From Eubacterium uniforme (GTDB taxonomy: Bacteria > Bacillota > Clostridia > Lachnospirales > Lachnospiraceae), in contig NZ_FUXZ01000015.1 in assembly GCF_900167115.1 (NCBI RefSeq), positions 1-64,000 on the forward strand: a stretch of DNA of 64,000 nt, written 5' to 3'. Shown here in pieces: positions 23,325 through 31,961 of the stretch; the stretch's first letter is position 1; the number at the start of each line of letters is the position of its first letter. A program made the translations under genes and the position numbers. Under the pieces are notes generated by a model, which was given only the letters and a program-made list of their open reading frames with translations, ran no database searches and was not told where the DNA came from.

Positions 23325-23582
23325 ATGAGCGAGGGAAAACGTTATAAACATAAATTGAATATGCTAGAGCCAGGGAGCATAATGCTTAAATGGATTGGTA
23401 TCTTGATTCTTATTGGTTTAGTGTTATATGTCTTTAGTTTTAGAATGGTAGCTTTTGGTGCATGGATTTTATCAGGGATTATTTTTGTAGTTCTACTGAT
23501 TTTGCTAACCATAGAAGGTCATCAGGACAAAGTGATGAATGAAATTGGTATAAGAGAAAATGAAAAAAACGGTGAACTTTGA
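23325..23582 (+). CDS. Small membrane protein
   Basis: The 85-residue protein has two hydrophobic segments at about 23-38 and 43-63 and a charged C-terminus. AGGAGGAGGCATGAAAA lies before ATG 23325. It follows the flavin-protein gene by 41 bases. No family is recognised. Confidence 0.55.
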   Translation: MSEGKRYKHKLNMLEPGSIMLKWIGILILIGLVLYVFSFRMVAFGAWILSGIIFVVLLILLTIEGHQDKVMNEIGIRENEKNGEL

Positions 23583-23668
23583 TATAACCTGACAGATTTT
23601 CGCAAACCGGGAAATGTATTTTTTTCTGAGATGGTACATAATGTATTTGTAAGCAGGAGGAAGAAAGT

Positions 23669-24559
23669 ATGGAATGGATTGAAGCATTACAAAAAGCCAT
23701 CACTTATATGGAGGATCATCTCCTTGAGGAGATTAACTATGAAGACGTAGCGAAGCGGGTGCACACGTCGAGTTATGAGTTTCATAGAGCCTTCAGTTTT
23801 GTGACGGGATTTACAGCAAATACATATATTCGTAATCGCCGATTATCTATGGCGGCAAGAGAACTTGTAGAGACTGATGCGAAGATTACCGATTTGGCGA
23901 TGAAGTATGGTTATGAAACACCGGAAGGTTTCACTAAGGCATTTACTAGGTTTCATGGTGTCGCTCCTAAGACAGCCAGAGAAGAAGTCGGTAAACTAAC
24001 TCTTTTTAACCCGCTTACGATTACAATATCTGTGAAAGGTGGTAAGAGTATGGATTATCGTATAGTTCAAACAGAAAAAAAGAAATTTATTGCACTCGTA
24101 AGAGAATTTAGTAATGGAATTATTAATGACGAAGCAAATCATGACGTTGCAGACTTCTGGGGTGAGTGTAACAGCAATCAGATGCTATCTCCAATTTGGA
24201 TGTTAAGAGAAGATGGAAAGCGTGACCTTTATGGTCTTTGCAGTCCAACAACAGAAGGAAAAGATACATTCGAATATGGTATTGGAATTATTGTTGATGA
24301 AGATACCGCAGAGTTTGATCAGGCAGATTTGGAGAAGAAAGGATTCCGTATTTGGGATGTTAATTCAGGAACTTATGTAGTTTTTGACTGCGTAGGCGAA
24401 AACGGTGATTGTATCGCAAAGACCTGGACTAACTTCTATAAGGAGTTTTTGCCTCAGATGGGTTACGAAGCAGCAGAAGAAACAGACTATGAACTTTACT
24501 TCGATGGTACTAGACCAGAAGTATTCTGTGAACTTTGGATTCCAATTAAAAAGAAATAA
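23669..24559 (+). CDS. AraC-family regulator with GyrI-like effector domain
   Basis: The 296-residue protein has two helix-turn-helix units in residues 8-105 (INYEDVAKRVHTSSYEFHRAF and ITDLAMKYGYETPEGFTKAF) and a C-terminal GyrI-like/SOUL-type small-molecule-binding domain from about 125. Such proteins activate multidrug or stress genes on ligand binding. AGGAGGAAG precedes the ATG. No clear target gene is adjacent; its own terminator follows. Confidence 0.93.
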   Translation: MEWIEALQKAITYMEDHLLEEINYEDVAKRVHTSSYEFHRAFSFVTGFTANTYIRNRRLSMAARELVETDAKITDLAMKYGYETPEGFTKAFTRFHGVAPKTAREEVGKLTLFNPLTITISVKGGKSMDYRIVQTEKKKFIALVREFSNGIINDEANHDVADFWGECNSNQMLSPIWMLREDGKRDLYGLCSPTTEGKDTFEYGIGIIVDEDTAEFDQADLEKKGFRIWDVNSGTYVVFDCVGENGDCIAKTWTNFYKEFLPQMGYEAAEETDYELYFDGTRPEVFCELWIPIKKK

Positions 24560-24560
24560 T

Positions 24561-24594
24561 AAATTCCCTGGTGGGTAACCAGGGAATTTTTATA
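24561..24594 (+). terminator. Rho-independent terminator
   Basis: AAATTCCCTGGT and ACCAGGGAATTT form a perfect 12-bp stem around GGGTA with T-run. Confidence 0.92.
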
Positions 24595-24601
24595 TGATGT
24601 A

Positions 24602-24640
24602 TTTACAAAATGTTCTTTAAAATGATATAATTAAAGAACA
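24602..24640 (+). promoter_or_regulatory. AbiE promoter and operator
   Basis: TTTACA (24602-24607) and TATAAT (24626-24631) are 18 bp apart. TGTTCTTTAA (24611-24620) and TTAAAGAACA (24631-24640) form a perfect 10-bp inverted repeat across the -10 box. AbiEi antitoxins repress their own promoters through such repeats. Confidence 0.88.
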
Positions 24641-24664
24641 AAATGTAATAGGGAGGTGTTTAAT

Positions 24665-25261
24665 ATGGATTATACTATAGATGGTATTAGGTTGTTGATA
24701 GAAGAACATGGTGGAGTTGTAACATTAGGTGATTTTCAGCGTGCAGGGATTACTAGATTTATGTTATATGGGCTTTTAGAAAAAGGTATTATTATAAAGG
24801 AGTCACACGGAAGATATTTGTTTAATGATGATGAACCAGATGAGTATAAAATAATACAAAATAGATCAGATAAGTTAATATATTCGCATGGAACGGCATT
24901 ATATTTACATGGTATGTCTGATAGAGTACCGCATATTTTGGAAATCACTGTTCCACAAGGGGATAATGTTTCAAGAATTAAAAAAACATATAAAAATACA
25001 AAGTTTCATTATTGTAAAAAAGAATTATGGGATTTGGGAATTGAAAATATAAGAACTCCCCAAGGATATGTTGTAAGAGTATATGATAAGGAACGGTGTA
25101 TTTGTGATATAATTAGGAATAAACAAAATATTGATTCACAGATTTTTATTCAAGCAATACGTGAGTATTTCAAATCAGAATCGAATCCAAGAAAAATTTT
25201 AAAATATGCCAAGTGTTTTAATATTGAAAACAAGGTTCGTAATTACATGGAGGTGTTGTGA
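24665..25261 (+). CDS. AbiEi-type antitoxin
   Basis: The 198-residue protein has an N-terminal winged helix (GGVVTLGDFQRAGITRFMLYGL) and the AbiEi antitoxin core (YSHGTALYLHGMSDRVPHILEITVPQG, split here as one long motif near 75-105). AbiEi acts as a transcriptional repressor and type IV antitoxin. The ATG at 24665 has GGGAGGTG upstream; a GTG at 24656 lies inside that site. Its stop overlaps the toxin start (TGATG). The palindrome at 24611-24640 is the likely operator. Confidence 0.9.
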   Translation: MDYTIDGIRLLIEEHGGVVTLGDFQRAGITRFMLYGLLEKGIIIKESHGRYLFNDDEPDEYKIIQNRSDKLIYSHGTALYLHGMSDRVPHILEITVPQGDNVSRIKKTYKNTKFHYCKKELWDLGIENIRTPQGYVVRVYDKERCICDIIRNKQNIDSQIFIQAIREYFKSESNPRKILKYAKCFNIENKVRNYMEVL

Positions 25262-26109
25262 TGAAAAGAAGGACACCTGAACAATTAAAAGGGCAAGTGA
25301 GAGCATTTGCTAAGGAAAGAGAGTTACAATCTCAAGAAGTTTTGCAGATCTTTTTATTTGAAAGAATATTAGAGAGATTATCAAAATCAAAGTATTCAAA
25401 TAATTTTATTCTTAAAGGAGGATTGTTAATATCTTCAATGGTTGGTATTTCGGAACGAACGACTATGGATATGGATACTACGGTAACTGGAATTACTATG
25501 AATGAAAAAGAAATAATAGATATAGTTTGTGAAATATTAAGTATTGATGTTGGTGATGATATAAGATTTGAGTATAAAAAGATTGAATCAATTCGAGAAG
25601 ATGACGATTATAATGATTATAGAGTTTATATTATTGCTCATTATGGAAGGATAGCGAATGATATGAAGATAGATATAACAACAGGAGATATAATTACGCC
25701 TGCTGCTGTTGATTATTCATATAAAACTATTTTGGATGGAGATGATATAATTGTTAAGGCATACAATAAGGAGACAATTATTGCTGAAAAATTTGAAACA
25801 ATTATTAGAAGAAATATTGGTATAACAAGAGCAAGAGATTTTTACGATTTATATATGTTTTTTAGTTTATATAAGAATGAGATAGATTATAATGTTTTGA
25901 AGAAAGCCATAAATAGGACTGTAATAAAACGTGGTTCTGAAAGTGAATTGGATGAATGGGTTAGTATATATGAAGATATGAAAAAAGAGTACGAACTGAG
26001 AAAAGTATGGGAAAATTATAGAAATAATAATGTATATTCTAAAAATACAACTTTTGAAGATGTTATAAATGTGGTAAAAGAAATTGGTGAAAGAATTATA
26101 GAAGTATAA
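25261..26109 (+). CDS. AbiEii nucleotidyltransferase toxin
   Basis: The 282-residue protein belongs to the AbiEii/AbiGii nucleotidyltransferase family: FILKGGLLISSM at 49-60 with the KGG motif, TTMDMDT near 68-73 as the metal-binding acids, and IAEKFETII near 180. Such toxins transfer nucleotides to targets such as tRNA acceptor ends and give phage resistance by growth arrest. ATG 25261 overlaps the antitoxin stop; GTG 25258 is an alternative. Confidence 0.92.
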   Translation: MKRRTPEQLKGQVRAFAKERELQSQEVLQIFLFERILERLSKSKYSNNFILKGGLLISSMVGISERTTMDMDTTVTGITMNEKEIIDIVCEILSIDVGDDIRFEYKKIESIREDDDYNDYRVYIIAHYGRIANDMKIDITTGDIITPAAVDYSYKTILDGDDIIVKAYNKETIIAEKFETIIRRNIGITRARDFYDLYMFFSLYKNEIDYNVLKKAINRTVIKRGSESELDEWVSIYEDMKKEYELRKVWENYRNNNVYSKNTTFEDVINVVKEIGERIIEV

Positions 26110-26111
26110 AG

Positions 26112-26210
26112 ATGTTTGAATTTAAAAGAATTGGCACGAACGAAAAAGAAGAAATAAAAGAATTATTTACAAGTTTTTTACAAAGGAAGAAGAATGATGA
26201 TTACATATAA
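26112..26210 (+). pseudogene. N-terminal remnant of a GNAT acetyltransferase
   Basis: Three bases after the AbiEii stop an ATG opens a 32-residue frame whose start (FKRIGTNEKEEIKELFTS) resembles the first helix of GNAT proteins. It runs out at 26210 across the start of the next gene. The body of the enzyme is missing. Confidence 0.45.
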
Positions 26211-26769
26211 AGAAGTAGACAAAACATATTTTGATTTATATGATAAAGTATCTATGAATGTAGAAGTTAATTCGGAATATAAATTGAAAAGAATTGATAG
26301 TGGGCTTGGGGGATTTCTTTTTGAGGAAGTTCCTGTGGAGAAATGTATAAAAGATTTAAGTGAGTATGAACTTGCCAAGGAATATGAGAAAACTTTTGAT
26401 ATATCAACTTGGAAATTTTATATGGCATTTGCTGAGAATAAGCCTATTGGTGCTGCAACCGTGGCAGGGCCAACAGAGAATTTAAATATGTTATCTGGAA
26501 GAACAGATGCTTGTGTTCTGTGGGATATAAGGGTTCAGGATGGTTATAAGCATCAAGGAATAGGACAAAAACTGTTTGATATGTGTAGAGAAGGCGCAGT
26601 TAAAGCTGGATATAAACAGATGATAATAGAATGTCAGAATAACAATGTTACAGCCTGTAATTTTTATAAAAAGCAGGGTGCGTTATTATTTAAAGTTGAT
26701 ATGTATGCATACTATTCTGAACCGGAAGTAAGAGATGAAATTCAGTTAATATGGTATTTGGATTTATAG
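26194..26769 (+). CDS. GNAT-family acetyltransferase, streptothricin-acetyltransferase-like
   Basis: The 191-residue enzyme has the acetyl-CoA motif YKHQGIGQKLF near 124-134 and the C-terminal pattern IIECQNNNVTACNFYKKQGA, followed by a tail ending LIWYLDL. The last motifs resemble streptothricin acetyltransferases, but they are shared by other GNATs, so antibiotic acetylation is only a possibility. GGAAGAAG precedes ATG 26194; ATG 26197 is an alternative. Confidence 0.85.
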   Translation: MMITYKEVDKTYFDLYDKVSMNVEVNSEYKLKRIDSGLGGFLFEEVPVEKCIKDLSEYELAKEYEKTFDISTWKFYMAFAENKPIGAATVAGPTENLNMLSGRTDACVLWDIRVQDGYKHQGIGQKLFDMCREGAVKAGYKQMIIECQNNNVTACNFYKKQGALLFKVDMYAYYSEPEVRDEIQLIWYLDL

Positions 26770-26970
26770 TTATTTATCAGAAGATAATTCATTTAATTTT
26801 TGGGCATAAGCGAGTAATTGTTTAAGTTGTTTTTTGTTCCAATTATTTCTTTGGTTAAGTATTTGAAAAATCTCTGGTTCTGTATTTTTGTTTTTATCTA
26901 ACTCAAGATGAATATAAAAACTTGATGTCGAAAAAATCGACATCAAGTTGGGGAGGAAGAAGAAAACCAC
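26770..26970 (-). pseudogene. Possible minus-strand gene remnant
   Basis: An open frame on the minus strand encodes up to 66 residues ending in a helical, charged tail (NNWNKKQLKQLLAYAQKLNE). Its first third crosses a perfect hairpin at 26919-26949, so any real gene has lost its 5' end there. It would be the only minus-strand coding trace in the first 46 kb. Confidence 0.3.
26919..26949. repeat. Perfect 13-bp inverted repeat
   Basis: AACTTGATGTCGA and TCGACATCAAGTT pair around five A. Read on the minus strand it is followed by TTTTATATT, so it could be a terminator there. On the + strand no T-run follows. It divides two gene remnants. Confidence 0.75.
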
Positions 26971-27118
26971 AAAGAGCTTTTATTGTGGAGCTTCATCTAA
27001 GGATGCTGCGGTGAGATTAACAACTGCTATCATAGAAATAACAAGTAGTGATATGAAAAAACAAATGCATATTCTTATTGATCAAATGTTAGATAATTCG
27101 CCTTTGGTTTTAAGATAA
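26948..27118 (+). pseudogene. C-terminal gene remnant
   Basis: The frame opens only after a stop at 26915 and has no ATG until late. It encodes a helical tail (KDAAVRLTTAIIEITSSDMK, then HILIDQMLDNSPL) ending at 27118. A TTG at 26948 within the hairpin edge is the only early start. The parent gene is unknown. Confidence 0.3.
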
Positions 27119-27140
27119 AAGGTAAAGAGGAGAATGAAAT

Positions 27141-27884
27141 ATGAAAGTTTTAGTTATACCAGATATACATTTAAAAAAGTGGATTTTTGATAAAGCTGAA
27201 AGTATGTTAAATGAAGGAAAAGCAGATAGGGCAGTATGCTTGATGGATATACCAGATGATTGGTATATGGATTTTAATACAGAGTTATATGGGGATGTGT
27301 TTGATAGAGCTATTGAATTTGCTAAAACTTATCCAGATACTTTATGGTGTTATGGAAATCATGATGTGAGTTATCCTTGGGGACGTTTGGAAACAGGATA
27401 TTCACCGTGTGCAGAAAGTATTGTCATATCCAAATTAGAAGAACTTGAAGAAACTATTCAAGATTCATCAAAGATTGCAATTATTCATAGAATTGATAAT
27501 GTATTGTTTTCACATGGAGGATTATGTGAAGAATACGTAAAATGGTTAGATTCACAATTAAATTATGAAGAAAATTTACAAACTAATTATTTTGAAAAAA
27601 ACATAGATGAAATGATTATGATTATAAATAATACTATACAGGATAATTTATGGAAAAGTATTTCTCCATTGTGGTTAAGACCACAACATGGTGATATAGA
27701 AGCATATAGGAGAGATAAGTATATGCAAGTGGTGGGACATACTCCTGTTGAGGAGATATATGAAAAGAATGGTTTTATATCAACTGATGTGTTTTCGACT
27801 TATAGAGATGGAAGACAAATTGGCGAATCTGCTTTCTTAGTGATTAATTCGAAAACTAAGGAGTATGAAAAGCTAATATTTTAG
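27141..27884 (+). CDS. Calcineurin-like metallophosphoesterase
   Basis: The 247-residue enzyme has metallophosphoesterase motifs: DIH at 8-10, GNHD at 72-75, SHGG near 127 and GHTP near 207. The usual GD of motif II is MDIPDD here, so one metal site may be altered. Substrate is probably a nucleotide or phosphoprotein. AAGAGGAG precedes the ATG. The next gene is another, broken phosphoesterase of a different subtype. Confidence 0.87.
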   Translation: MKVLVIPDIHLKKWIFDKAESMLNEGKADRAVCLMDIPDDWYMDFNTELYGDVFDRAIEFAKTYPDTLWCYGNHDVSYPWGRLETGYSPCAESIVISKLEELEETIQDSSKIAIIHRIDNVLFSHGGLCEEYVKWLDSQLNYEENLQTNYFEKNIDEMIMIINNTIQDNLWKSISPLWLRPQHGDIEAYRRDKYMQVVGHTPVEEIYEKNGFISTDVFSTYRDGRQIGESAFLVINSKTKEYEKLIF

Positions 27885-27992
27885 TTATATAAATAATAAT
27901 AGTGATTTTTCTTTTTGATGGGATAAAAAAATGATAAAATAATAAAGTGAATATAAGAAATACTGTATATAGAGTCACGAAGGAGAATAACA

Positions 27993-28753
27993 ATGTCAAA
28001 GATTTTATTTTTGGCGGACTTACATGGAAATATGACCGCTACACTTGCACTAGAAAAAGAAATTGAAAAGATACAGCCAGATGATATTTGGTTTTTAGGA
28101 GATGCAGTGGGTAAAGGACCTGAGAATGATAAAACACTGGACTGGGTTAGAAATCATTGTCATCATTTTATAGCGGGGAACTGGGATGAGGTTGTTATTA
28201 AGAGTTCTGGTGTGATTAATATAAACACGATTTAAAAGAACAGATAGATGATGAATTTATGGGATGGCTTAAATCTAATGCTTTCTATGTAAATCAGTTG
28301 GGTGATGAACGAATAGAGTGGCTTAGATCTTTGCCTATGGAGGATGAAGTACTTATAAGTGGAGTGAATTTTAGATTATTTCATGGAAGACCAATAGATG
28401 AAAATTATCATCCATATCTTTCGATGGATGAATTGAATACAGGATTTACAGATACAAAGGGTACTGTTCATCAAGGTTTTATAAGTGCAGATTGTCATAT
28501 GCCATATATACGTTCTCATAATATGGGTTATGCAATCAACACAGGAAGTGTTGGTAATTCACTTGGTATTCCAAGATGTCATGCTCTGTTAATTGAAGGG
28601 GATCTTGGAGAGTCTAAATTAACGCCAATGAGTATGAATATCCTAAGCATTCCATATGATAATGAACTTGCTGCGAAAATCGCAGATGAGTATGATGTGC
28701 CTGATAGAGAAGCATATAAGAATGAAATATTAAAAGGTGTTTATTCAAGGTAG
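27993..28753 (+). pseudogene. Metallophosphoesterase split by a frameshift
   Basis: The first frame (27993-28235) carries FLADLHGNM, FLGDAVGKGP and FIAGNWDE, the first three metallophosphoesterase motifs, then stops at 28233. Another frame takes over by about 28220 (YKHDLKEQIDDEF) and runs to 28753 with a late INTGSVGN-LG motif. Joined, the protein would be about 252 residues, the usual length. One base has been lost or gained near 28217. AAGGAG precedes ATG 27993. The late metal motif reads SADCHMPY rather than GHTH. Confidence 0.85.
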
Positions 28754-28789
28754 GAATTTGAAAGTGACTTTTGTATAATTGGAGCAAAT

Positions 28790-29647
28790 ATGAATATTAT
28801 AAATACAATTTCAAATATAGATGATATTTTTATATCTGGACATTTTGATTTATCAGAATGGAAAAAGTATATGGATTTATACATTCCTGGTGCAAAAGAG
28901 ATATGTCTTAAGGATATGATTGATTGTCAAAGAGCTGGATATACTTGGGAAAAGGATTATTTACCAATATTGGATGGAGCCTATAATGATTTAGGTAAGA
29001 TAGATAAAGTTGTAAATGCATTTGCTGAAGTAACACAGAATTTGAATGATAGAATATATGAAGTGTTTAATCGAACGTTAGATGTTGACATATATCTCTA
29101 TTTAGGTTTGTGTAATGGAGCAGGATGTGTTACAGAGGTATCGGGTAAAACAACAATTCTTCTTGGAATAGAAAAGATTATTGAGTTTGGTTGGTATGAC
29201 ATAGACTCTATGAATGCATTGATACTTCATGAATTGGGACATGTTTATCAGAAACAGTATGGCCTATTTAAAATAACAACTAATTCAGAGAAAGATAGTT
29301 TTTTATGGCAACTTTTCACGGAAGGTGTTGCTATGGTATTTGAACAGGAGATACTGGGAAATTTTAATTACTTTCATCAAGATAAAGATAATTGGAGAAA
29401 TTGGTGTGAAAGTAATATTGAATTAATAATAAGATCATTTTGTGATGATTTAAATACAATGACTCGTGATAATCAAAGATACTTTGGTGATTGGGTTAGT
29501 TTTGAAAACCATAGTGATGTTGGATATTATCTTGGTACTAGATTTGTGCGTTTTATGTTGGAAGAGAATTCTTTTGACAGTATTATAAATTATGGATTGG
29601 ACAAAATAAAAGAAGAATTTGATAGATTTATTGGAGATAAACTTTAA
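28790..29647 (+). CDS. Putative zinc metallopeptidase (HELGH)
   Basis: This 285-residue soluble protein has the zinc-binding HELGH at 147-151 and a downstream acidic residue in FTEGVAM (Glu178), the gluzincin arrangement. It resembles the DUF2268 group of predicted Zn-dependent proteases. No signal peptide is present, so it acts in the cytoplasm. GGAGCAAAT precedes the ATG. Substrate unknown; the neighbouring genes give no pathway. Confidence 0.82.
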   Translation: MNIINTISNIDDIFISGHFDLSEWKKYMDLYIPGAKEICLKDMIDCQRAGYTWEKDYLPILDGAYNDLGKIDKVVNAFAEVTQNLNDRIYEVFNRTLDVDIYLYLGLCNGAGCVTEVSGKTTILLGIEKIIEFGWYDIDSMNALILHELGHVYQKQYGLFKITTNSEKDSFLWQLFTEGVAMVFEQEILGNFNYFHQDKDNWRNWCESNIELIIRSFCDDLNTMTRDNQRYFGDWVSFENHSDVGYYLGTRFVRFMLEENSFDSIINYGLDKIKEEFDRFIGDKL

Positions 29648-29674
29648 TTGAAAACTTGAAAGGATAGGTATTTT

Positions 29675-30085
29675 ATGAGATTAGATGGATTTGGAATATT
29701 TGTTGAGGATATGGCAAAGATGATTCGTTTTTATAGGGATGTATTGGAATTCGAAATTAAGGAAGCGGAAGATGCATCTAATGTATATCTTGTAAAGGAT
29801 GGAACATTATTCTTGTTTTATGGACGTGGAGATTTTGAAAAGATGACGAGTCGTAAGTATGACTATGTTAAGGGATTAAATGGTCATTATGAGATTGCTT
29901 TATATGTTGATACTTTTGAAGAGGTTGATGAAGCATTTAAGAAAGCAGTTGAAAATGGCGCCACACCAGTACTTGAACCAGAGTTAGAACCATGGGGACA
30001 GAGAACATGCTATATTGCAGATCCTGAAGGAAATCTAATTGAGATTGGTTCATGGAATAAACCATATGAAGAAAAAGATAAATAA
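29675..30085 (+). CDS. VOC/glyoxalase superfamily protein
   Basis: The 136-residue protein has the paired beta-alpha-beta-beta-beta units of the vicinal oxygen chelate fold: FGIFVEDMAKMIRFYRDVL at the start, GHYEIALYVDTFEEVDEAF in the middle, and WGQRTCYIADPEGNLIEIGS near the end with a metal-ligand Glu. Members include dioxygenases, glyoxalases and bleomycin-resistance proteins. GAAAGGATAGG precedes the ATG. Confidence 0.9.
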   Translation: MRLDGFGIFVEDMAKMIRFYRDVLEFEIKEAEDASNVYLVKDGTLFLFYGRGDFEKMTSRKYDYVKGLNGHYEIALYVDTFEEVDEAFKKAVENGATPVLEPELEPWGQRTCYIADPEGNLIEIGSWNKPYEEKDK

Positions 30086-30118
30086 AAGGGAGAAAAGAAT
30101 AATTTTGGAGGTAAAACA

Positions 30119-30576
30119 ATGAAAAGGGAACATTCTATGGAAATGATGAACATCATTCGCACCCACATTTTCATGAATATCCTGGAGATAAATGGAATGT
30201 AGCTTTGACTTCATTTCAAAATAGAAATACAATGAATCAGGTTCCATTTTGTTATAGAAATCATTGTGATGTAAATATGGATTACTATGGTGGAGGAATT
30301 GAAGATTATAGAAAATTATACGCATATATTTTACTTCCTGATAGAATTGTATATGAAATAGAGCATCCTGTTAATGGTATAATTCATTTAAATCCTGATG
30401 ATTGGAAAAAGATGAATAGTATTTCAGATGAGTACGGAATAATTGAATTATTTGATATTAAAGAACGTAAATGTTTATTCAATCTTTTGGCCATGGATGC
30501 AACATTTGATGGAAAAGTTGATGTTTCAGACCTTGTTGTTATGAAACAACGAACAGGAACTTGGATTGTAATATAA
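30119..30576 (+). pseudogene. Frameshifted protein of unknown function
   Basis: TTTGGAGGTAAAACA is a strong ribosome binding site before ATG 30119, but that frame fails after about 23 codons. The long frame (GTFYGNDEHHSHPHFHEYPG onward, to 30576) has no start of its own and would join if one A were added in the run at 30122-30125. The joined product would have about 152 residues, with a His-rich start. No family is recognised. Real mutation, sequencing error or slippage could explain it. Confidence 0.7.
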
Positions 30577-30607
30577 TGCAAAGCATTTGCTGAAATAAGG
30601 TGTAGGA

Positions 30608-31039
30608 ATGAATAATTGTAAAGATTGTATAAATAAAAAACCAGAACAAACAATAGAAAAATGCCCAGAATGTAATCAACAAACATTAATCGTAAAAAAC
30701 GGAAGTGCAATATGTACTAACTGCGGTTTCGGATGGGCTACTTCACCAGTAATGGCTCCATGTGTAACAAGTGAGAAATACGAGATATATGTTAACGGAA
30801 GCAATAAAGAAAATTATTTGCTGATAGCAAGATTGTTTTGTGTAAATGTAAATGCAGTAAAAAATGCATTTAATAAAGGCGAAAGTCTTTCTATTAAGGG
30901 ATATACCTATAAGATTAGAGAGATCATGTTGGCATTAGAAGAAAGAAAAATTGAATATAAAGTTGAACCAAATATATTATATGACTTTCCTGAAATAAAG
31001 GAATGTATGTGTTTTCCGGGATGGAGAACTGCAGATTAA
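30608..31039 (+). CDS. Zinc-ribbon protein of unknown function
   Basis: The 143-residue protein starts with three CxxC pairs (Cys4/7, Cys19/22 and Cys36/39); the last two form a zinc ribbon. The C-terminal 80 residues contain a ribosomal L7/L12-like motif (LIARLFCVNVNAVKNAFNKGE) seen in small proteins that pair zinc ribbons with such a domain. Function is unknown. AAGGTGTAGGA precedes the ATG. A long hairpin follows. Confidence 0.65.
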   Translation: MNNCKDCINKKPEQTIEKCPECNQQTLIVKNGSAICTNCGFGWATSPVMAPCVTSEKYEIYVNGSNKENYLLIARLFCVNVNAVKNAFNKGESLSIKGYTYKIREIMLALEERKIEYKVEPNILYDFPEIKECMCFPGWRTAD

Positions 31040-31070
31040 CTATATAGCCAATATTTGTGAATAGATGATT

Positions 31071-31117
31071 TTAGGGAACTTTTTGCGAATTATAACGCGG
31101 AAAAGTTCCCTAAAATT
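31071..31117 (+). terminator. Long hairpin, probable terminator
   Basis: TTAGGGAACTTTT and AAAAGTTCCCTAA form a perfect 13-bp stem with further G-C pairing inside, followed by AAATTTGTT. The trailing T-run is weak. Confidence 0.65.
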
Positions 31118-31119
31118 TG

Positions 31120-31212
31120 TTGCAGGAGAAAGCTGATTATCAAGCTCGTCTTAATCTTATTCCATATGACGGTTCGCCGGAAATAAAAGAGAATAAAACT
31201 GGTAGTAGCTGA
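31120..31212 (+). pseudogene. Small gene remnant
   Basis: The frame EKADYQARLNLIPYDGSPEI followed by KENKTGSS ends at 31212. It reads like the N-terminal part of a protein but has no ATG (TTG 31120 is possible) and is cut short. It lies between the hairpin at 31071 and the antitoxin gene. Parent family is not certain. Confidence 0.4.
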
Positions 31213-31340
31213 AGATAATAATAATCAGAAGTAGATGAATGAGCATAACGCTTATTGACTTAAATGGTTAAAATATGTTATTGTATATATAACGAAAACG
31301 AAATATAAAAGTTAAAATGCGTTATGTGGGAGGCGTGGTT

Positions 31341-31961
31341 ATGTTATATGAATATTTGATTGAAAATTTTAAGCCATATGAACCAATCTTCACTGCAGAT
31401 ATTGATATCGGCATGGTAGGAAATTCACTTCGTCCAAAATTAAAGGAATTGTGTGATTCTGGAAAACTTTGTAGATATGATGCAGGGGTTTATTATTTGC
31501 CTGGTGAAATGAAATTGAAGGGATTAACTCCAATATCGGCTAATACTGTAGCTAGATGCAGATATGTAAATCGGAGAGGTAGAGTACAGGGATATTATTC
31601 GGGATATACTTTTGCAAATCAGATTGGACTATTACTTCAGGTTCCTTATGTTCAGGAAATAGTAACAAATGAAGCAAGTGCAAAAGTGAGAGAAGTTGAT
31701 ATTAAGGGACAGAAATTCATTATCAGAAAGCCTAAGGCAAAAATTACTGAGGAAAATATATATGTAATGCAGTTTTTAGATTTCCTTAGTGATATAGATA
31801 AATATGTGGATGAAAGTGCTACTAATATTTCTGATAAGTTAAAAAAAATTATCAAGGATGAAAAAATTACAAAAGAACTTGTTGATACTTATATTGGTTT
31901 ATATCCAACAAAGGTATATAAAAACCTATATGAAACAGGAGTGGTTTATGCTATTACATAA
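31341..31961 (+). CDS. Orphan AbiEi-like antitoxin/regulator (DUF6088-like)
   Basis: The 206-residue protein has an N-terminal winged-helix region (FTADIDIGMVGNSLRPKLKEL, then GKLCRYDAGVYYLPGE) and the later YYSGYTFANQIGLLLQVP-like segment seen in AbiEi-type antitoxins. GTGGGAGG lies 9 bases before ATG 31341. In intact systems a nucleotidyltransferase toxin follows; here only its first 25 codons remain (31948-32025). The protein may now act as an orphan regulator or protect against related toxins. Confidence 0.75.
   Translation: MLYEYLIENFKPYEPIFTADIDIGMVGNSLRPKLKELCDSGKLCRYDAGVYYLPGEMKLKGLTPISANTVARCRYVNRRGRVQGYYSGYTFANQIGLLLQVPYVQEIVTNEASAKVREVDIKGQKFIIRKPKAKITEENIYVMQFLDFLSDIDKYVDESATNISDKLKKIIKDEKITKELVDTYIGLYPTKVYKNLYETGVVYAIT

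Noticed and set aside
26194-26769. Firm assignment as streptothricin resistance gene
   Set aside because: The resemblance is limited to C-terminal motifs shared by many acetyltransferases; no catalytic evidence separates them.
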